Origin: Bacteroidales bacterium 52_46
GTDB lineage: Bacteria > Bacteroidota > Bacteroidia > Bacteroidales > Muribaculaceae
Direction: 5' to 3'
Length of the DNA stretch: 64,000 nucleotides
Assembly: GCA_001915385.1 (NCBI GenBank)
Contig: MNQK01000035.1
Span: 117,124 to 181,123, forward strand
Below the pieces are notes generated by a model. The model saw only the letters and a list, made by a program, of their open reading frames with translations. It was not told where the DNA came from and made no database searches. The translations under genes and the position numbers were made by a program. How positions within the stretch are numbered: position 1 is the first letter of the stretch; each line of letters begins with the position of its first letter. Below, in pieces: positions 42,154 through 49,413 of this stretch.

Positions 42154-43326
42154 ATGGGTTCTTATCTATTTTTGTTTTTTGAATTTATAATTTTTGCAAG
42201 GCTGATTTTTTATGCTTCATCAAAATCACAAAAATTACCGTTTGACGGGAAGTTCTCTCCCTCTCCGTTTCGATGGATAGCAATAGGTTGCGTGTTCGCG
42301 TTCTTTCCGGTGCCGGTAGGAACGTTAAACGCACTTTTTGGATATGTGGTCGGAAAATATACTATACTTCCGTTGTTTACCATTCAGGCTATCGGTGCGT
42401 TTCTGATGTTTGTCGGATTCATGAAAGGATATAAGATGTTCCGGTATACAGATGCTGGGAAATCAGGATTTCTATTGGGCATTATCGGATCAATTGTCGG
42501 AATAATTGCAAATATGTTTACAGGATATACCCATCGTCTCGGTTTCGAATCCATACTGCCGGATACGCAGATTTTCATTGTTTCGACTGTATTAATCACA
42601 ATGGCGTTCTTTCAACTGAAAAAGAAATTCACCCGATTTTCACCTCTTGCTATTACTTCCTCCATGCTGGTGTTAGCCATGGTTTGTGGATATGTTTCCT
42701 GGGAGGCAGATGCTTCAGTCGGCTATATGGTTGACTTGTATAATGCGGTTTTTTACAATTGTATTCCTACATGGATTATGGCTATGATATTATTCATAAT
42801 GTCAATATTCGGTTGCAGGGTAACGAAGTCCGTTCCGAGGGTTATAATCCATGTAAATTCTCCTGCGAGCAATATTGAATATCAGCCGGTAGCCGAGCCG
42901 CAATCAAAGACGTCCAACGCACCAATGCCGTCTCAAAATCCTGTACAGGAGGATATATTGCAGAAGCTCAAAGGATATGATGATGCGCGGTTGAGGAAGA
43001 TTGTCGATAATCCCAAATTTCATAGCGCGGCGGTGGTTGATAAGGCTCGCGAACTTCTTTCACGCCGTGAGGCATGGGAGCAGATAAAGGACTTGCCCGA
43101 TGAGGAACTCCTTGAAATGACAATGGCTGACAAAGGCCTCTACGAGCTAAATATTGTCGAGGCGGCCTCAATGGAACTTTACCAACGTGACAGCCGGTTG
43201 CTCCGCGAGCAATTCATGGCACTTACACCCGACACCCTCTCCGCGATAGCCTCCGGCACCGCTCCGGCACCCGAAGGCATCCGCTTGGCCGCGCAGAAAT
43301 ACCTCTCCAAATCCACCCGACCGTAA
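42154..43326 (+). CDS. Multi-pass membrane protein with the same C-terminal helical-repeat domain
   Basis: The 390-residue protein carries about seven hydrophobic segments in the first 225 residues (for example YLFLFFEFIIFARLIFYASS, GCVFAFFPVPVGTLNALFGY, IIGSIVGIIANMFTGYT). The C-terminal domain at about 268-388 contains GYDDARLRKIVDNPKFHSAA, AWEQIKDLPDEELLEMTMAD, VEAASMELYQRDSRLLREQF and APAPEGIRLAAQKYLSK, three helical repeats as in the preceding gene. The two genes are 20 nt apart and evidently cotranscribed. The membrane parts are unrelated, so the domain seems to be an exchangeable cytoplasmic adaptor. The gene ends directly at the upstream repeat of the RAYT element, hence its last bases may border a mobile unit. 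Confidence 0.75.
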   Translation: MGSYLFLFFEFIIFARLIFYASSKSQKLPFDGKFSPSPFRWIAIGCVFAFFPVPVGTLNALFGYVVGKYTILPLFTIQAIGAFLMFVGFMKGYKMFRYTDAGKSGFLLGIIGSIVGIIANMFTGYTHRLGFESILPDTQIFIVSTVLITMAFFQLKKKFTRFSPLAITSSMLVLAMVCGYVSWEADASVGYMVDLYNAVFYNCIPTWIMAMILFIMSIFGCRVTKSVPRVIIHVNSPASNIEYQPVAEPQSKTSNAPMPSQNPVQEDILQKLKGYDDARLRKIVDNPKFHSAAVVDKARELLSRREAWEQIKDLPDEELLEMTMADKGLYELNIVEAASMELYQRDSRLLREQFMALTPDTLSAIASGTAPAPEGIRLAAQKYLSKSTRP

Positions 43327-43409
43327 TACCACAAATCACCCCGTGGGGGCTTGACGGGTGTAGTGTCAGCACCCCGGTCTGCGCCTAAGCACCGGAAGGC
43401 GGTTTGTGG
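43327..43409. repeat. Upstream RAYT-associated repeat
   Basis: An 83-nt unit begins TACCACAAATC and ends GCGGTTTGTGG, giving short inverted ends CCACAAA/TTTGTGG. Inside is CCCCGGTCTGCGCC followed by ACCGG (43372-43395), a hairpin sharing its first 14 bases with the two downstream arms. A GTAG tetranucleotide occurs at 43360-43363. Confidence 0.7.
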
Positions 43410-43454
43410 ACAGATATATTGAAATTTTTATGTTAACTCAATAAAGAATACATT

Positions 43455-43898
43455 ATGAGTAAAGTGCTTTCTCTCCATCATATTGTTTTCGGCACTAAGA
43501 GGCGCATTCCAGCAATTGTACATGCTGAAAGGGAGCATCTTTGTCGGATAATATGGGCGTTGCTAAAAGATGAAAAATGTTATCTGTATAGGATTAATTG
43601 TGTTCCAGACCATGTGCACATGCTGATTGACTTGAATGCAACCAAATCACTGAGCGAGGTCGTCGGCAGAATCAAATCCAAGTCAAGCAACTGGATAAAG
43701 AGCTCGGGAAAATATCCATTGTTTGATGCTTGGTGCGACGGATATTATGCGGAAAGTATATCGCTTGCCGAGCGTGACGCAGTCATCGATTACATCAAAA
43801 ACCAGCAACTGCACCATGCTGATGTTGGGTATGAGGCGGAAATGAAATGTCTGTATAAGAAGGCCGGTCTCATATGGCATGATATGGACCTGTATTGA
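43455..43898 (+). CDS. REP-associated tyrosine transposase (RAYT, Y1 HUH superfamily)
   Basis: This 147-residue single-domain Y1 transposase has the N-terminal motif LHHIVFGTKRRIPAI typical of RAYT/IS200-like TnpA, the HUH motif at His53-Val-His55 (PDHVHMLIDL), and the catalytic helix with Tyr113 in VIDYIKNQQ; the following Gln is the third metal ligand. Such enzymes cut single-stranded DNA at GTAG beside a hairpin and are believed to spread REP elements. The gene is bordered upstream by an 83-nt repeat and downstream by a 315-nt palindrome with related hairpins, the usual RAYT-REP arrangement but with far larger arms. Intact, so possibly active. Confidence 0.9.
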   Translation: MSKVLSLHHIVFGTKRRIPAIVHAEREHLCRIIWALLKDEKCYLYRINCVPDHVHMLIDLNATKSLSEVVGRIKSKSSNWIKSSGKYPLFDAWCDGYYAESISLAERDAVIDYIKNQQLHHADVGYEAEMKCLYKKAGLIWHDMDLY

Positions 43899-43899
43899 G

Positions 43900-44214
43900 A
43901 TTACCACAAACCGCCCGTCCCGGGCTTAGACTTAGATAACAGCCAACTGCCCCGGTCTGCGCCCGCTCCGCGGTCTCCGAACCGGGGTTAATAGTAGACC
44001 CACGCGCCTCCGGCCCTCAGTTATCACTTGTCTGTTTGGATTGAGAATTGTATTGTCGGACAGCAATAATTATGTAACTTGTTACAGTTTTATAGGAGAG
44101 CCAGCGGCTCGTGGGTCTACTATTAACCCCGGTTCGGAGACCGCGGAGCGGGCGCAGACCGGGGCAGTTGGCTGTTATCAAGGGTTAAGCCCGGGACGGG
44201 CGGGTTGTGGTAAT
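43900..44214. repeat. Large RAYT-associated palindrome: 105-nt inverted repeats around a 105-nt centre
   Basis: Left arm 43900-44004 and right arm 44110-44214 are reverse complements at about 100 of 105 positions; the innermost 70 nt are identical. Each arm contains the hairpin CCCCGGTCTGCGCC...GAACCGGGG (43950-43987 and 44127-44164) and a GTAG at its inner end. The outer ends read ATTACCACAA. The central 105 nt is AT-rich with no gene. It starts 2 nt after the RAYT stop. Confidence 0.92.
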
Positions 44215-44311
44215 AATTCTATATCTCAAATCTTGCGGTTAATGTGTTGAAAATTAATGTTATAAAGAGCTATTCGGTAATTTGGCAGGAGAGGGCTTAT
44301 GGGGAGGGCGG

Positions 44312-46549
44312 TTATTGGTTGTCGGGGGAGTGTTGGGCGAGGGTGATTTTGATTTCGGCGTAGGAGATGTTGTCGGGGACGAGTTCGCGGATTTCCTTGA
44401 GGGTGTAGGCGGAGGTGAATTTGGCGGCGGCGTTGCGTATGATGAGCTGGTGCTCTTTCGATACGATGTCGTCGATGTCGACAAGTCCCTGCGAGGCGAG
44501 GCGTCCGAGGTGGCCGTAGATGGTCCAGGGCTGGAGGTTGCGCTGACGGGCTATTTCGTCGGGCGACATGCCTGCTTCGTAGAGGCGCAGGGTCTCCTGA
44601 TAGGTGTCGGTTTTGGGCGCTTTTTCGACTGTCTTTTTCTCCTTGACAGGCTTTTCTTTTGCCTGACGGTCGGTGCGGCGTTTGCGTGCGGGTTTTCCGC
44701 CGATGCTGTCGAGGAGTGTTTTTGCCTTGATGTTGAGGTAGGCTCCGGTGGAGAATACGGTTTCGGTGAGACCGTTGAACAGCGACTGCTTGACCATGAC
44801 GCTCTGACGCAGTGCGGAGAGGGCGTTGTTGTAGAGTTCGGCCACGCGTTTGTTCTCGATATTGATGATGGCGTCGCGGGTGATGAGCGATTCGAAAATC
44901 TCTTTCATCGTGGCGGCGAAGTAGGCGCAGGAATCGGTGATGCGTTTTTCGAGCGGCGAACCTGCGATGTCGCCTCCCGACTGTTCCATCGCGGCGGTGT
45001 ATTGCGGACGGAATCGGCCGGCGATGTTGATAAGGCGTTCCTGAAGCGGACGGTTTACGGCTTTGAGGCGTATGAGGAATTTGGGATACTGGGAGCTGAG
45101 ATGTTCGTCGACCACGCGCAGCATCCATTGGTAATCGCGGTCGATTTCGCTGAATGAGTAGAGCTCGTCGAGGAGCGACAGCGTGTACTGGTGGCGGAGC
45201 GCCGGCAGACGGCTGATGTTGCTTTCCGTCTTGCCTGTCTCGGCATCGATGTAGCTGTTGACGGTGGTGTCGGTGATGAGCGCATGAGGTTCGATAGGCG
45301 CCGACAGCACCATGCCCTGCAGCGAGCGGCAGCGGCTCAGGGCTACGTAGGTCTGGCCGTGGGCGAACGATGCGTTGATGTCGAGCACCGCTTTCTCGAA
45401 TGTGAGTCCCTGGCTCTTGTGTACGGTGATGGCCCATGCCAGACGCAGGGGATACTGTGTGAACGAGCCGGCGGATTCCTCCTTGATTTCCTTGCTGACG
45501 GGGTCGAGGGTGTATTTTGTGTTGTCCCACGTCACGGGTGTGACAGCGATAGGTTCGTCGGAGTCGGAGCAGGTCACCTCGACGGTGTCGGCGCCGATTT
45601 TCGTTATGGTGCCGATTTTGCCGTTGTAGTAGGCGTGGGCGGGGGAGAGGTCGTTTTTGATGAACATCACCTGCGCGCCCTCCTTGAGGGTCAGTTCGGC
45701 TTCGGCGGGATAGTTCTGTTCGGGGAAGTCGCCGGTGACGCGGCAGGTGTAGGTATATGGCCGGGTGGTGAGATGTGCCAGGCGGGTGTCGTTGTGCGAC
45801 TGTGCCGAGTGGTTGTGGGTGGTGAGGCGTATCCAGCCGCGTTCGTCGGGATTGAATGAGGGTATGTAGCGCGAGTTGAGCATATCGATGCCGGCGCGGT
45901 CGAGTTTGCCGGCACGCACTTTGGCGAGGATGTCGATGAAGGTGCTGTCCTGCTGGCGGTAGATATGGCGCAGCTCGACTGTGACGTATGGGAGCTGCTG
46001 CAGCGCGTGGCTGGAAAAGAAATACGGGGTCTCGTAATATTGCGACAGCCATGACCATTCGTCGTTCTTTGTGACGGGCGACAGTTGCATCAGGTCGCCG
46101 ATGAGGAGCAGCTGCACGCCTCCGAACGGTTTGAGCGGGTCGCGGTGGCGGCGCAACGTGTCGTCGATACGGTCGAGCAGGTCGGCGCGCACCATTGATA
46201 TTTCATCTATGACGAGCAGGTCGAGGGTGCGTATGATGTTTTTCTTCTGCTGCGCCATGCGGAAATAGCTGTTGCTTTCCTTGCTTTGTGCGCCCGGGAT
46301 GTAGGGGCCGGGGGCGAACTGGAAGAAGGAGTGTATGGTCTGTCCGCCGGCATTGATGGCGGCCACACCGGTAGGCGCGAGCACAACCATGCGCTTGGGC
46401 AACACCGAGCGCAGCCGGCGCAGAAATGTAGTCTTGCCCGTGCCCGCCTTTCCGGTAAGGAAAACCGATACCCCGGTGTTGGCAATGAACTGCCACGCCA
46501 CGTCCATCTCGCGGTTGATGCTGTCTGTTTCGTTGATGTTGTGCTGCAT
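44312..46549 (-). CDS. Pif1/RecD-like superfamily 1 helicase with C-terminal HTH domain
   Basis: The 745-residue protein has Walker A GVSVFLTGKAGTGKTTFLRR near residue 30, LAPTGVAAINAGGQTIHSFF, the DEXX motif LLVIDEISMVRADLLDRID, LLLIGDLMQLSPVTKNDEW, and the SF1B end WAITVHKSQGLTFEKAVLDI with TYVALSRCRSL. These are typical of the bacterial Pif1 group, which unwinds DNA 5' to 3' and resolves G-quadruplexes or stalled forks. After a basic linker (about 585-625) residues 626-745 carry a helicase-associated winged HTH (LYEAGMSPDEIARQRNLQPW, LGRLASQGLVDIDDIVS). Single gene; the 9-base array at 46559 lies directly before its start. Confidence 0.9.
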   Translation of the reverse strand: MQHNINETDSINREMDVAWQFIANTGVSVFLTGKAGTGKTTFLRRLRSVLPKRMVVLAPTGVAAINAGGQTIHSFFQFAPGPYIPGAQSKESNSYFRMAQQKKNIIRTLDLLVIDEISMVRADLLDRIDDTLRRHRDPLKPFGGVQLLLIGDLMQLSPVTKNDEWSWLSQYYETPYFFSSHALQQLPYVTVELRHIYRQQDSTFIDILAKVRAGKLDRAGIDMLNSRYIPSFNPDERGWIRLTTHNHSAQSHNDTRLAHLTTRPYTYTCRVTGDFPEQNYPAEAELTLKEGAQVMFIKNDLSPAHAYYNGKIGTITKIGADTVEVTCSDSDEPIAVTPVTWDNTKYTLDPVSKEIKEESAGSFTQYPLRLAWAITVHKSQGLTFEKAVLDINASFAHGQTYVALSRCRSLQGMVLSAPIEPHALITDTTVNSYIDAETGKTESNISRLPALRHQYTLSLLDELYSFSEIDRDYQWMLRVVDEHLSSQYPKFLIRLKAVNRPLQERLINIAGRFRPQYTAAMEQSGGDIAGSPLEKRITDSCAYFAATMKEIFESLITRDAIINIENKRVAELYNNALSALRQSVMVKQSLFNGLTETVFSTGAYLNIKAKTLLDSIGGKPARKRRTDRQAKEKPVKEKKTVEKAPKTDTYQETLRLYEAGMSPDEIARQRNLQPWTIYGHLGRLASQGLVDIDDIVSKEHQLIIRNAAAKFTSAYTLKEIRELVPDNISYAEIKITLAQHSPDNQ

Positions 46550-46558
46550 GATTGAGAG

Positions 46559-46702
46559 TTATAAGAGTTATAAGAATTATAGGAATTATATGAATTATAG
46601 GCCCTATAGGCCGGATGGGGCCAATAAGTCCAATTAGACCAATTAGTCTAATAGGACCAATTAGACTTATTAGACCAATTGGCCTTTTAGGCTTTATTGC
46701 CC
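46559..46702. repeat. 9-base tandem array, TTATAAGNN to CAATTAGNC (16 units)
   Basis: Sixteen 9-mers in exact register: first TTATAAGAG, TTATAAGAA, TTATAGGAA and similar, then CTATAGGCC and a variant GGATGGGGC, then CAATAAGTC, CAATTAGAC, TAATAGGAC, TTATTAGAC and CAATTGGCC. This is the longest array in the window. It lies between the Pif1 start (46549) and the terminator of the mmd operon. Confidence 0.88.
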
Positions 46703-46714
46703 GGTTGTTAAGAA

Positions 46715-46751
46715 GAGCGGGCGGCAAACTGTTGTGTTTGGCCGCCCGCTC
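46715..46751 (-). terminator. Terminator of the methylmalonyl-CoA decarboxylase operon
   Basis: An 11-bp GC-rich stem GAGCGGGCGGC/GCCGCCCGCTC with extra AAAC/GTTT pairing lies 39 nt after the mmdB stop (46790). No strong U-run is present, but the stability is high. Confidence 0.65.
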
Positions 46752-46789
46752 CGGTTATGCGGGTGTCGTCGGTTGCAACGACATTGTTA

Positions 46790-47956
46790 TCAGGCGAGGA
46801 AGCCGAGGAGGACACCGGCGGCTACTGCCGAACCGATTACGCCGGCCACGTTGGGTCCCATGGCGTGCATCAGCAGGTAGTTGCTGGGATCGTATTGCAG
46901 ACCGAGGTTGTTGGAGATACGCGCCGACATGGGCACTGCCGATACGCCGGCGTTGCCGATGAGCGGGTTGATTTTCTTCGATTTGGGCAACACGAGGTTG
47001 AACAGCTTGACAAAGCATACACCCGATGCCGAGGCTATGATGAATGCCATGAAGCCGAGGCAGAAGATGAAGATGGTCTCCTTGGTGAGGAATGTGGTGG
47101 CCTGTGTCGAGGCACCCACGGTCATGCCGAGGAGGATTGTCACGATGTCGGTAAGGGCGTTGGACGCTGTCTTTGCAAGACGTGTGGTGACGCCGCACTC
47201 ACGCAGCAGGTTGCCGAAGAAGAGCATACCCAGCAGGGGAAGGCCCGAGGGCACCACGAAGCAGGTGAGGAGCATGCCGACGATGGGGAAGATGATTTTC
47301 TCGTTTTGCGAGACGGCGCGGGCCGGTTTCATCTTTATCAGGCGCTCTTTGCGCGTGGTGAGGAGCTTCATGATAGGCGGCTGTATCACGGGCACGAGTG
47401 CCATGTAGGAGTAGGCCGATACCGCGATTGCTCCCATGAGGTTGGGTGCGAGCTTCGACGAAAGGAAGATGGCTGTGGGGCCGTCGGCGCCGCCGATGAT
47501 GGCGATCGCACCTGCCTGGTCGGGCATGAAGCCGAGGGCGCAGGCTACCATGTAGGCTCCGAAGATACCGAACTGGGCGGCCGCTCCGATAAGCATCAGT
47601 TTCGGGTTGGCTATGAGCGACGAGAAGTCGGTCATGGCGCCGATACCGAGGAAGATGAGCGGGGGATACCATCCGGCGCTTACACCGTTGTAGAGGATGT
47701 TGAGCACGGAGCCTTGTTCGTAGATGCCTACCTCAAGGCCGGCCGTGGTGTTGAAGGGTACGTTTCCGATAAGTATACCGAAACCGATGGGGACGAGCAG
47801 CATTGGTTCGAAATTCTTCTTTATCGCGAGATAAATGAAGAACAGACCGACAGCGAGCATGACGAAGTGCTGCCATGTCGCGTTATAGAAACCTGTCAGA
47901 TGCCAGAATTCCGTCAGGTTGCCGGTGAGAAAATCACTGAATGTTTCCATTTGCAA
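46790..47956 (-). CDS. mmdB: Sodium-pumping decarboxylase beta subunit
   Basis: The 388-residue integral membrane protein has about ten helices and the conserved sequences MLVPIGFGILIGNVPFNTTA, PPLIFLGIGAMTDFSSLIAN, AIAIIGGADGPTAIFLSSKL and the C-terminal NAGVSAVPMSARISNNLGLQ and NYLLMHAMGPNVAGVIGSAV. These are the OadB/MmdB signatures, including the Asp of the GGADGPT sodium site. It couples decarboxylation of carboxybiotin to outward Na+ transport. As the last gene of mce-mmdA-oadG-mmdC-mmdB it belongs to the methylmalonyl-CoA decarboxylase of propionate formation. Confidence 0.96.
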   Translation of the reverse strand: MQMETFSDFLTGNLTEFWHLTGFYNATWQHFVMLAVGLFFIYLAIKKNFEPMLLVPIGFGILIGNVPFNTTAGLEVGIYEQGSVLNILYNGVSAGWYPPLIFLGIGAMTDFSSLIANPKLMLIGAAAQFGIFGAYMVACALGFMPDQAGAIAIIGGADGPTAIFLSSKLAPNLMGAIAVSAYSYMALVPVIQPPIMKLLTTRKERLIKMKPARAVSQNEKIIFPIVGMLLTCFVVPSGLPLLGMLFFGNLLRECGVTTRLAKTASNALTDIVTILLGMTVGASTQATTFLTKETIFIFCLGFMAFIIASASGVCFVKLFNLVLPKSKKINPLIGNAGVSAVPMSARISNNLGLQYDPSNYLLMHAMGPNVAGVIGSAVAAGVLLGFLA

Positions 47957-47977
47957 TGTGGTTTATTCAAAAGTGAC

Positions 47978-48412
47978 TTATTCGAGGGTTATGATGGTGG
48001 TGCCTTCGAGTACCGAGTCACCGGGGTTGACATTGATTGCGGCTACTTTGCCGTCGCGTCCGGCGTGGATGGCGTTTTCCATCTTCATGGCTTCGAGTAT
48101 AGCCACAGTGTCGGCGGCCTTGACCGCGTCGCCTACTTTTACGGGTATCTGCACTACTACACCGGGCAGTGGAGCCTTGACGGCGATTGCGCCGGCTGCC
48201 ACATTGGGTTTGTTGATGATCTTTTCGCCGGAGGTGGTGCGGGGCGCAGCCGACGGACGAGCTGCCTTGACTACGGTGACGGGGGTGCCCTTCTGCTCGA
48301 GTTCCACTTTGTAAGGGATACCGTTGACTTCAACCTGGGCGATGCCGTTTTCGATGTCGCCTATGCCTACCTTGTAGGTGTTGCCGTTGATTTTATAATT
48401 GTAATTTTTCAT
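47978..48412 (-). CDS. mmdC: Biotin carboxyl carrier subunit
   Basis: The 144-residue protein has an N-terminal strand-rich part (YNYKINGNTYKVGIGDIENG), a linker of Ala/Pro/Lys (ARPSAAPRTTSG), and a biotinyl domain ending the protein: KAPLPGVVVQIPVKVGDAV, then LEAMKMENAIHAGRDGKVAA with biotin-accepting Lys110 in AMKM. It carries the carboxyl group from the carboxyltransferase MmdA to the membrane decarboxylase MmdB. Spacing to both neighbours is about 20 nt, so it is one transcript. The long linker is normal for the swinging arm. Confidence 0.96.
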   Translation of the reverse strand: MKNYNYKINGNTYKVGIGDIENGIAQVEVNGIPYKVELEQKGTPVTVVKAARPSAAPRTTSGEKIINKPNVAAGAIAVKAPLPGVVVQIPVKVGDAVKAADTVAILEAMKMENAIHAGRDGKVAAINVNPGDSVLEGTTIITLE

Positions 48413-48433
48413 TTTTGTTGTGATGTGAGATGG

Positions 48434-49378
48434 TTAGCGTTTGGGAAGTTCACGCATTGAATAGATTTTAGAACTCCAGGGTGAGTAGGCTTTCTTCACC
48501 TTGTTGATGGTGAGGACGGTCTGCTCGGTGTCGTGTGCGTCGAGATGTTCGTGGAGAGCCATTACGATGGCGGCGATTTCCTCGCCCGAGTCGTGCTCGG
48601 GACGGTCCTCGCGTGCTACTTCCTTGGGCGCCAGACCCTGCGATTTCATCTTGTTGGCACGGTTGATCCTGGCTCCGATTTTGCTGATGAGCATGAAGCA
48701 GAGGCAGAGTATCAGCAGCGCGGTGAACACGATGCACATGGCCATGATGGTAAGGGCGAGTCCGCTCTTGTCATGTTCATGGAATGTATCGACTTTTTCG
48801 TTGGTGTCCTCGATTACGTTGTTGCTCGAGGGGGTGATGTACTTCAGGTCGGAGCCGTCGCGTACTTCCCAGTCGTCGGGATTGTTGACTCCGCCTACGC
48901 CGTCGATTTTGCGGGCATAGGAATGGCCCGGCTGGAGGTTGGCGGGGATTACGATTTCGTCGATGAGAGTCTTGCAGTCGGCATCATAGATGGCGATGTA
49001 GTTCTCTACGCCGTCCTTGAGGGTGAAGTTGGTGTGGAATGTACCGCGTGTGGGCATTCCGTCGGCCCAGAATATGATATGCTGGCGCTTGGGGATACGT
49101 GTGTTGACGTCGCCTAAGGGCACTGCATACATTTTGGACTTGTCGATTGATTTCCCGTCTTCGGCTCTCTCGGTAGTGAGATATACGCTCGAAATCTCGA
49201 GGGGGCCGTAGGTGGAGTTGAAGAGCTCAATCCACGCACCTTTCTCGCCGTAGTCGTCGACTATGGAGTTGGTGTTGTTGACCATCACCTCGTTGATGCG
49301 CAGTCCGCCGCGGCTTTGTGCAGCGGCCGAGAAACAACCCATCACACCGACAAGAAGCAGTAATAATGATTTTTTCAT
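48434..49378 (-). CDS. Lamin-tail domain fused to an OadG-like delta/gamma subunit
   Basis: The 314-residue protein has signal peptide SLLLLLVGVMGCFSAAAQ, then a periplasmic lamin-tail-like beta domain at about 25-185 (LRINEVMVNNTNSIVDDYGE, GAWIELFNSTYGPLEISSVY, HIIFWADGMPTRGTFHTNF), a single membrane helix at about 206-232 (GLALTIMAMCIVFTALLILC), and a cytoplasmic tail of OadG type (KIGARINRANKMKSQG, EEIAAIVMALHEHLD). The short OadG/MmdD subunit normally has about 80-120 residues and holds the decarboxylase complex together. Here the periplasmic domain is added. It lies between mmdA and mmdC with small gaps. Confidence 0.85.
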   Translation of the reverse strand: MKKSLLLLLVGVMGCFSAAAQSRGGLRINEVMVNNTNSIVDDYGEKGAWIELFNSTYGPLEISSVYLTTERAEDGKSIDKSKMYAVPLGDVNTRIPKRQHIIFWADGMPTRGTFHTNFTLKDGVENYIAIYDADCKTLIDEIVIPANLQPGHSYARKIDGVGGVNNPDDWEVRDGSDLKYITPSSNNVIEDTNEKVDTFHEHDKSGLALTIMAMCIVFTALLILCLCFMLISKIGARINRANKMKSQGLAPKEVAREDRPEHDSGEEIAAIVMALHEHLDAHDTEQTVLTINKVKKAYSPWSSKIYSMRELPKR

Positions 49379-49413
49379 AAAATAAGACGCTTTTACGGTC
49401 AGTGATGTGAATA

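Noticed and set aside
44041..44250. Short plus-strand frame within the RAYT palindrome
   Set aside because: It runs across the right arm of the inverted repeat and into the spacer; no coding character.
44226..46058. A 610-codon open frame on the minus strand
   Set aside because: It lies in another frame of the Pif1-like helicase gene, is extremely rich in Arg, His, Pro and Gln, and has no domain; it is a compositional shadow.
46757..48460. A 567-codon open frame on the plus strand antisense to mmdB and mmdC
   Set aside because: The opposite strand carries perfect family motifs of both genes; the translation here has biased composition (Gly, Asp, His, Cys) and no recognisable domain.
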